Shown here one piece after another: positions 63,663 through 64,000 of a stretch of 64,000 bases of DNA. The notes under the pieces are model-generated. The model did no database searches. It was not told the origin of the DNA and saw only the letters and a program-made list of their open reading frames with translations. The stretch spans positions 1-64,000 of the forward strand of contig JAKCPI010025583.1 of NCBI GenBank assembly GCA_023213315.1. Reading direction: 5' to 3'. The position numbers and the translations under genes are program-made. Each line of letters opens with the position of its first letter. Position 1 is the first letter of the stretch. The DNA is from Euborellia annulipes (lineage: Eukaryota > Arthropoda > Insecta > Dermaptera > Anisolabididae).

Positions 63663-64000
63663 CTACTAATTATTATTGAAATTTTTATCTGACAAATTAA
63701 TAATTTAAATTGTATAATTCACAAATATCCACGACAGTATTTAGAAATCTGTATACTAGTATTTCTCATTTGTCATTAGGGTTTGATAACTCAGCGAGTT
63801 TGATACATTTAATTAGTCAAAGCTCGCTTTAATGTTGGATGAACCCGCCTCTCTCCATTGTCTTACCTCACTTCGTCTCTTGTCCGATAACTCCCCTGTA
63901 TATATATATATTTTTTAATTGTTACCTTTTATATTTGGCTTTCATCTCAAAAGTTGAGCAAGCTCTCCCCACTTTTCACCCACCCTCTCAGAATCAAGAT
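63663..64000. other. AT-rich end of window
   Basis: (TA)n near 63899-63912. No gene. Confidence 0.5.

Overview
The window is an AT-rich, repeat-saturated stretch of an animal genome, most likely an arthropod and probably an insect. Evidence for this: spliced genes with GT/AG introns, poly-A-tailed retrocopies, and a mixture of CR1/L2-like, RTE, LOA/R1/I-like and Jockey-like LINEs, Copia and Gypsy LTR elements, Penelope-like elements, mariner, hAT and Harbinger-type elements, tRNA-related SINEs, MADF and C2H2 proteins, and AT-rich 28S rRNA 3' ends. There are no operons, tRNA genes or CRISPR arrays. No intact, clearly functional host gene is complete in the window, and almost every coding segment is a broken transposon or an isolated exon.

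Layout. 1-2.4 kb: repeat debris with a Copia fragment. 2.4-8.9 kb: a broken CR1/L2-like LINE, followed by a tandem array in which its 5' endonuclease part alternates with poly-A-tailed 3' ends of 28S rRNA. 9-14.4 kb: a mariner fragment, zinc-finger fragments and a family of hairpin-ended repeats. 14.8-17 kb: the C-terminal end of a spliced host-like gene on the minus strand whose last exon is tandemly triplicated, with a LINE inserted in an upstream exon. 17-19.1 kb: Gypsy and LINE pieces. 19.2-23.7 kb and 44.5-47.3 kb: two loci where the same Penelope segment adjoins different parts of the same LOA-like LINE. 23.7-29.4 kb: hAT and Harbinger-type non-autonomous elements, a twin-primed LINE, a foldback element and RTE fragments. 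30-38.3 kb: SINEs, Gypsy integrase, a hAT element carrying a nested MITE with a paralogous empty site nearby, and an LTR. 38.3-41.1 kb: a duplicated unit carrying 28S rRNA 3' pieces, then a degenerate SAM-domain plus helix-turn-helix coding region. 41.2-44.1 kb: a nearly full-length RTE element with an 11-bp target duplication, followed by a SUMO-like exon. 47.5-51.7 kb: SINEs and AT-rich DNA. 51.7-55.6 kb: a 17-copy, ~233-bp satellite with higher-order structure. 55.9-57 kb: Jockey-like gag and a MADF exon. 58-64 kb: MITEs, a duplicated ~475-bp repeat and mariner remnants.

How it works together: the main relationship is insertion of elements into one another. Several insertion events can be read directly from target-site duplications: 35938/36642, 41164/44143, 47527/47839, 50174/50431, 25959/26449, 58804/59487 and 28522/29395. 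The strongest candidates for something undescribed are the 28S rRNA/LINE chimeric array, the second 28S-tailed repeat at 38.3-39.3 kb, and the neighbouring SAM/HTH and SUMO-like coding pieces that share a leader sequence. All identifications come from reading the sequence by eye; no database search was run.
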